From NCBI GenBank assembly GCA_028065725.1, contig JAPTVL010000348.1:1-7862 (forward strand): 7,862 nucleotides of DNA, read 5' to 3'. The notes below the pieces were generated by a model. The model was not told the origin of the DNA and did no database searches. It saw only the letters and a program-made list of their open reading frames with translations. Below are positions 5,530 to 7,862 of this stretch, piece by piece. Positions within the stretch are counted from its first letter, which is position 1. The number at the start of each line of letters is the position of its first letter. Origin of the DNA: Betaproteobacteria bacterium (GTDB taxonomy: Bacteria > Pseudomonadota > Gammaproteobacteria > Burkholderiales > Rhodocyclaceae). Both the position numbers and the translations under genes were made by a program.

Positions 5530-6331
5530 GCCGGGGATGAGCGAGCTGGGCCCGCCCGTGGACTGGCAAGGCGGCAAGGTGGATTGCGCAAGTTGCGCCT
5601 GCCAGGACCTGTACGAACAGCAACGCTGTTGCGTCGGCCATGCGTGCGTGCATGACCGCTACGCCAAGCGCATCGACCGTTTCTTTTCCTGGAATCCGGA
5701 ACGGGCCAAGGATTACCTGACCCATCCCTATTTCGAAGTACGTGCGGTGGCGGCCAAATACGTGGACGTGTTCCACCTGCCGCAGCTGATACTGGATCCG
5801 GACGAGACCGTGCGCTGGAGCGCGGCGGTCAGATTGCCCCCCAAGCATCTGTTGACGCTGGTGAACGACCCGCACCGCGAGGTGCGGATACGGGTGGCGG
5901 CACGCCTCGATCCGCATGAGCTGGGCGCCATGATCCATGACCCGGATTACTACGTGCGGCAGGTGGTGGCGCGGCGCATCCCGGAAAACCTGCTGACCCT
6001 GCTGATGCACGATGCGGACCCCACGGTCCGCAGCACGGTGGCAAACCGAATCGGCGATACCTGGTTGCCGGCGATGGCAAAAGACGGCGATGCGGCCGTT
6101 CGCCGCGAAGCGGCCAAGCGCATGAAGGCGTGGCAATTGGTCCTGCTGCTGGGCGATCCGGACTGGCGCGTGCGCTACGAGGTGGCCAGCCGGGCCGAGC
6201 GCAGCCATCTGGGTCGGCTGGCCGACGACGAGGATGAACTCGTGCGGGGCGTCGCCCGGCTGCGCCTGGGCAGGAGCGCCGGGGATATCCTCAAGCTGGT
6301 GACGCCGAAGCCGGCGCTTCAGCCGTTTTAG
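5522..6331 (+). CDS. LRV (leucine-rich repeat variant) protein with N-terminal 4Fe-4S domain
   Basis: A 269-residue protein of the family known from the Azotobacter vinelandii LRV protein, whose structure shows a right-handed solenoid with a small N-terminal [4Fe-4S] domain. The N-terminal cysteine cluster is C22-X2-C25-X-C27, then C36, C37 and C42; four of these would hold the cluster. After RYAKRIDRFFSWNPE, eight consecutive units of exactly 24 residues run from 68 to 259. Most begin D-P-x-x-x-V-R: HPYFEVR, DPDETVR, DPHREVR, DPDYYVR, DADPTVR, DGDAAVR, DPDWRVR, DEDELVR. The regularity argues that the gene is intact. The molecular role is unknown; a binding scaffold or redox partner in nitrogenase assembly is inference. 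ATG 5522 has AGGAGG (5510-5515) six bases upstream, inside the TPR gene. nifZ begins 24 bases after the stop. Confidence 0.93.
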   Translation: MSEPGMSELGPPVDWQGGKVDCASCACQDLYEQQRCCVGHACVHDRYAKRIDRFFSWNPERAKDYLTHPYFEVRAVAAKYVDVFHLPQLILDPDETVRWSAAVRLPPKHLLTLVNDPHREVRIRVAARLDPHELGAMIHDPDYYVRQVVARRIPENLLTLLMHDADPTVRSTVANRIGDTWLPAMAKDGDAAVRREAAKRMKAWQLVLLLGDPDWRVRYEVASRAERSHLGRLADDEDELVRGVARLRLGRSAGDILKLVTPKPALQPF

Positions 6332-6355
6332 CAATCACGTTTCAGGAGATGAAAA

Positions 6356-6658
6356 ATGGCCAAGATCAGTCGCGACAGTGACATCGTTGAGATCACCGCC
6401 GACCCGATTTTCGACTACGGGGCGAAGGTGAAGTCCATCAAGACGGTGCGCAACGACGGCACCTACGCCGGCAAGGACATCGGCGAAGTCCTGGTGAAAA
6501 AAGGCGACATCGGCTACGTCACCAGCATCGGCACCTTTCTGCAGCAGTTCTACATCTACGCCGTCGATTTCGTCGACACCGGCCATCGCGTCGGCATGCG
6601 CGGCAAGGAACTGGAAGCCGTGAACGAACCGGCGCGCAGCGAGGAGGTGACGGCATGA
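6356..6658 (+). CDS. nifZ: NifZ, first copy
   Basis: A 100-residue NifZ-family protein. The family domain covers most of it (about residues 16-90): PIFDYGAKVKSIKTVRNDGTY, GKDIGEVLVKKGDIGYVTSIGTF, QQFYIYAVDFV and RVGMRGKELE. NifZ is known to act in maturation of the MoFe protein, in formation of the second P-cluster. The protein is shorter than the roughly 150-residue A. vinelandii NifZ but has the whole domain. ATG 6356 follows AGGAG (6344-6348) by seven bases. The end of the gene contains GAGGAGG (6641-6647), which serves the next ORF, whose ATG overlaps the nifZ stop as ATGA. A second, divergent nifZ lies about 110 bases downstream. Confidence 0.93.
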   Translation: MAKISRDSDIVEITADPIFDYGAKVKSIKTVRNDGTYAGKDIGEVLVKKGDIGYVTSIGTFLQQFYIYAVDFVDTGHRVGMRGKELEAVNEPARSEEVTA

Positions 6659-6771
6659 GCAGGGAGCAGTGCCTGCCGCCGCAGGCGGGAGGTGCGACCG
6701 GCCGCGAATGTCGTCAGGAGCCGACACCAATGCATTCGGAATATCGAGAGCCCCGAGGAGGCGACGCATGA
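6655..6771 (+). CDS. 38-residue ORF coupled at both ends between two nifZ genes
   Basis: A short ORF (MSREQCLPPQAGG...MHSEYREPRGGDA) that I do not recognise. Three facts favour translation. It has a strong GAGGAGG site seven bases before its ATG. Its ATG overlaps the nifZ stop (ATGA, 6655-6658). Its TGA overlaps the second nifZ ATG in the same way (ATGA, 6768-6771). The peptide has two cysteines (C6, C19), is polar, and lacks a membrane segment or known motif. Its DNA holds a small hairpin, GCCTGC (6671-6676) with GCAGGC (6681-6686). The start regions at its two ends are nearly identical, so it may be a by-product of a duplication whose translation merely carries ribosomes to the second nifZ. 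Without homologues, a functional peptide cannot be told from a coupling leader. Confidence 0.45.
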   Translation: MSREQCLPPQAGGATGRECRQEPTPMHSEYREPRGGDA

Positions 6772-7007
6772 TCGAGCCGCGCGAAGCGAAATACCAATGG
6801 GGCCAGCGCATCGTGGCGATGGTCGACCTGTTCAACGACGGCAGCTACCCGGACCGCGAGCCGGAGTCCCTGCTGGTGAGCAACGGCACGCCGGGGGAAA
6901 TCGTCAATGTGGGATATCACGAGGCGCTCAACCTGCCTGTCTACCTGGTTGAATTCCAGGAGGGCGGCGTGGTGGGGTGCTTCGAGGAAGAAATCACGCC
7001 GGCTTGA
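6768..7007 (+). CDS. nifZ: NifZ-family protein, second short copy
   Basis: A 79-residue NifZ-domain protein, almost all domain: YQWGQRIVAMVDLFNDGSYP, SLLVSNGTPGEIVNVGYHE, NLPVYLVEF and VVGCFEEEI follow the same order as in the first copy (G-x-x-V, DG-x-YP/YA, LLV, G-x-I/G, VYLVEF, VG-x-x-E-E). The two copies are clearly diverged, so this is not a recent duplicate. It presumably shares in MoFe-protein/P-cluster maturation, perhaps on a different partner; that split is inference. An upstream in-frame extension to 6669 is rejected because ATG 6768 has GAGGAGG (6755-6761) six bases upstream and overlaps the preceding TGA. A DUF3024-like gene follows after a 40-base gap. Confidence 0.88.
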   Translation: MIEPREAKYQWGQRIVAMVDLFNDGSYPDREPESLLVSNGTPGEIVNVGYHEALNLPVYLVEFQEGGVVGCFEEEITPA

Positions 7008-7047
7008 GCGGGCGGCGCTGGCGAATGCGGAGCGATACGTGGGCTGC

Positions 7048-7365
7048 ATGCATCCGAACGATGTGGATCGCAAGCGCATCGAGCGTGCGCTGGATGCCCG
7101 TGCACGCTACCGCTACGTCAGCCCCGAAGTGCGGGCGGAAGAAGGGGGCTACCGGATACAGAGCCCATGCTGCTCGCGCAATGTCGACCAGTCCGGCGGG
7201 GTGATCGATATCGCGCGGCTGGAATATGTGAGCGCGTTGCAGGCGTGGCATTTGTTCCGCAAGGACCATGCGCGGCGCGCCTGGCAGTTTTACGGAGCGT
7301 TCGGCGCCTTGGGCGAACTGCTGCAATTTTTGAATCAGGACCCGGATCGGATTTTTTGGCAATGA
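7048..7365 (+). CDS. DUF3024-like small protein of the nif operon
   Basis: A 105-residue protein of unknown function. Its pattern resembles DUF3024: an N-terminal helix with RIERAL (about 11-15), RYRYVSPEVRAEEGGYRI (20-37), a central IDIARLEYVSALQAWHLF (54-70), WQFYGAF, then LLQFLNQDPDRIFWQ at the very end. The segment SPCCSRNVD (39-47) has adjacent cysteines C41-C42 that could bind metal, but no fuller metal motif is present. No signal peptide or membrane segment is seen. The start is uncertain. ATG 7048 is given here, yet GTG 7039, in frame, has GGAG (7029-7032) six bases upstream and would add three residues. The open frame reaches back to 6907 but only by overlapping nifZ. The stop overlaps the nifS ATG (ATGA, 7362-7365), so the gene is coupled to nifS. 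Family assignment is moderate. Confidence 0.75.
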   Translation: MHPNDVDRKRIERALDARARYRYVSPEVRAEEGGYRIQSPCCSRNVDQSGGVIDIARLEYVSALQAWHLFRKDHARRAWQFYGAFGALGELLQFLNQDPDRIFWQ

Positions 7366-7862
7366 CGGATCACGACAGCATCTACCTGGACAACAACGCC
7401 ACCACGGCGCTGGCGCCCGCGTGCGTGGAGCCGGTGATGGCCTGCCTGCGCGACGTCTACGGCAATCCGTCCAGCAAGCACGCCGCCGGCATCCGCGCCA
7501 AGGAACAGCTGGAACAGGCGCGCGCCTCGGTGGCCCGGCTGCTGAATGCGGCGCCGGCCGAGATCGTGTTCACCGCCAGCGGAACCGAAGCCAACCACCT
7601 GGCGATCCGGGGCGCGCTGGCGGCACGACCCGGCAAGTCCCATGTGGTGGTCAGCGCGGTGGAGCATCCGTCCACCCTGAGCTTGCTGGCCCATCTGCAA
7701 GCCGAAGGCGTGCGCATCACGCAGCTGCCGGTCGACCGGGAAGGCATGCTCGACCTCGCGGCACTCGAACACGCGATCACGCCGGACACCGCGCTGGTCT
7801 CGCTGATGTGGGCCAACAACGAAACCGGTGTGCTGTTTCCGATTGCGGACGCGGCGCGCATC
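7362..7862 (+). CDS. nifS: NifS cysteine desulfurase, N-terminal part (runs off the window)
   Basis: The first 167 residues of a PLP-dependent class V aminotransferase-fold cysteine desulfurase, which takes sulfur from L-cysteine for Fe-S cluster assembly on nitrogenase proteins. It begins YLDNNATTALAP (8-19), a hallmark of NifS/IscS, followed by YGNPSSKHAAG (33-43). TASGTEANHLAI (71-82) is the cofactor phosphate-binding loop. EHPST includes H102, which stacks on PLP, and ANNETG (151-156) includes the Asn that contacts the PLP ring. The catalytic lysine and cysteine lie beyond the window. IscS is a close relative, but position inside a nif operon favours NifS. The ATG overlaps the preceding stop (ATGA) and has no good ribosome site of its own, pointing to translational coupling with the DUF3024-like gene. 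Confidence 0.95.
   Translation, partial: MTDHDSIYLDNNATTALAPACVEPVMACLRDVYGNPSSKHAAGIRAKEQLEQARASVARLLNAAPAEIVFTASGTEANHLAIRGALAARPGKSHVVVSAVEHPSTLSLLAHLQAEGVRITQLPVDREGMLDLAALEHAITPDTALVSLMWANNETGVLFPIADAARI

Noticed and set aside
6669..6767. An upstream extension of the second nifZ
   Set aside because: The extension has no ribosome site and would overlap the 38-codon ORF in another frame. ATG 6768 has a strong, well-spaced site and starts the domain.
7246..7261. A possible sigma-54 promoter ahead of nifS (TGGCAT-N5-CCGCA)
   Set aside because: The GG/GC spacing fits, but the -12 box has CC where TT is expected, it lies inside a coding gene, and it has no exact NifA site recognised nearby. 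More likely chance.

Overview
This window is the regulatory and cofactor-assembly end of a nitrogen-fixation (nif) gene cluster. All convincing genes lie on the + strand. GC content is high and the genes are tightly packed, with ATGA start/stop overlaps. The organism looks like a diazotrophic proteobacterium. NifA carries the complete C-X11-C-X19-C-X4-C motif of the oxygen-sensitive, NifL-independent class, and no nifL precedes it. Together with the nifA-nifB order and the doubled nifZ, this suggests a betaproteobacterium of the Herbaspirillum/Gallionella-like kind. That placement is inference, and no genus can be named from the sequence alone.

Layout. (1) Bases 1-665 are non-nif flank: the 3' end of a YchJ-family gene and a VOC/glyoxalase-fold gene, closed by a terminator-like hairpin (677-709). 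(2) Bases 666-850 hold a near-perfect sigma-54 promoter (766-781) driving nifA (851-2473). (3) Bases 2474-2738 form a well-equipped control region. It has a hairpin after nifA, two exact TGT-N10-ACA NifA sites 40 bp apart, an inverted repeat touching the promoter, a -24/-12 sigma-54 promoter (2645-2660), and a perfect hairpin in the nifB leader. (4) Bases 2739-7862 are one apparent operon: nifB, a 2[4Fe-4S] ferredoxin (fdxN), an IscA/HesB-type carrier, a TPR protein, a leucine-rich-repeat-variant (LRV) iron-sulfur protein, nifZ, a 38-codon ORF, a second nifZ, a DUF3024-like protein and the start of nifS.

How it fits together. NifA with sigma-54 RNA polymerase would turn on the nifB operon under low oxygen and low nitrogen. 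NifS supplies sulfur, the IscA-like protein probably carries Fe-S units, and NifB with its ferredoxin builds NifB-co, the precursor of FeMo-co. The two NifZ proteins belong to P-cluster/MoFe-protein maturation. The TPR, LRV and DUF3024-like proteins are accessory, with roles not established here.

The parts least explained by known families are the 38-codon ORF coupled at both ends between the nifZ copies and framed by near-identical start regions, the inverted repeat beside the nifB promoter, the nifB leader hairpin, and the TPR/LRV/DUF3024-like accessory genes. I found no CRISPR array, tRNA, rRNA, insertion sequence or att site. I saw no wholly new system: the window is a recognisable nif locus with several uncharacterised pieces.
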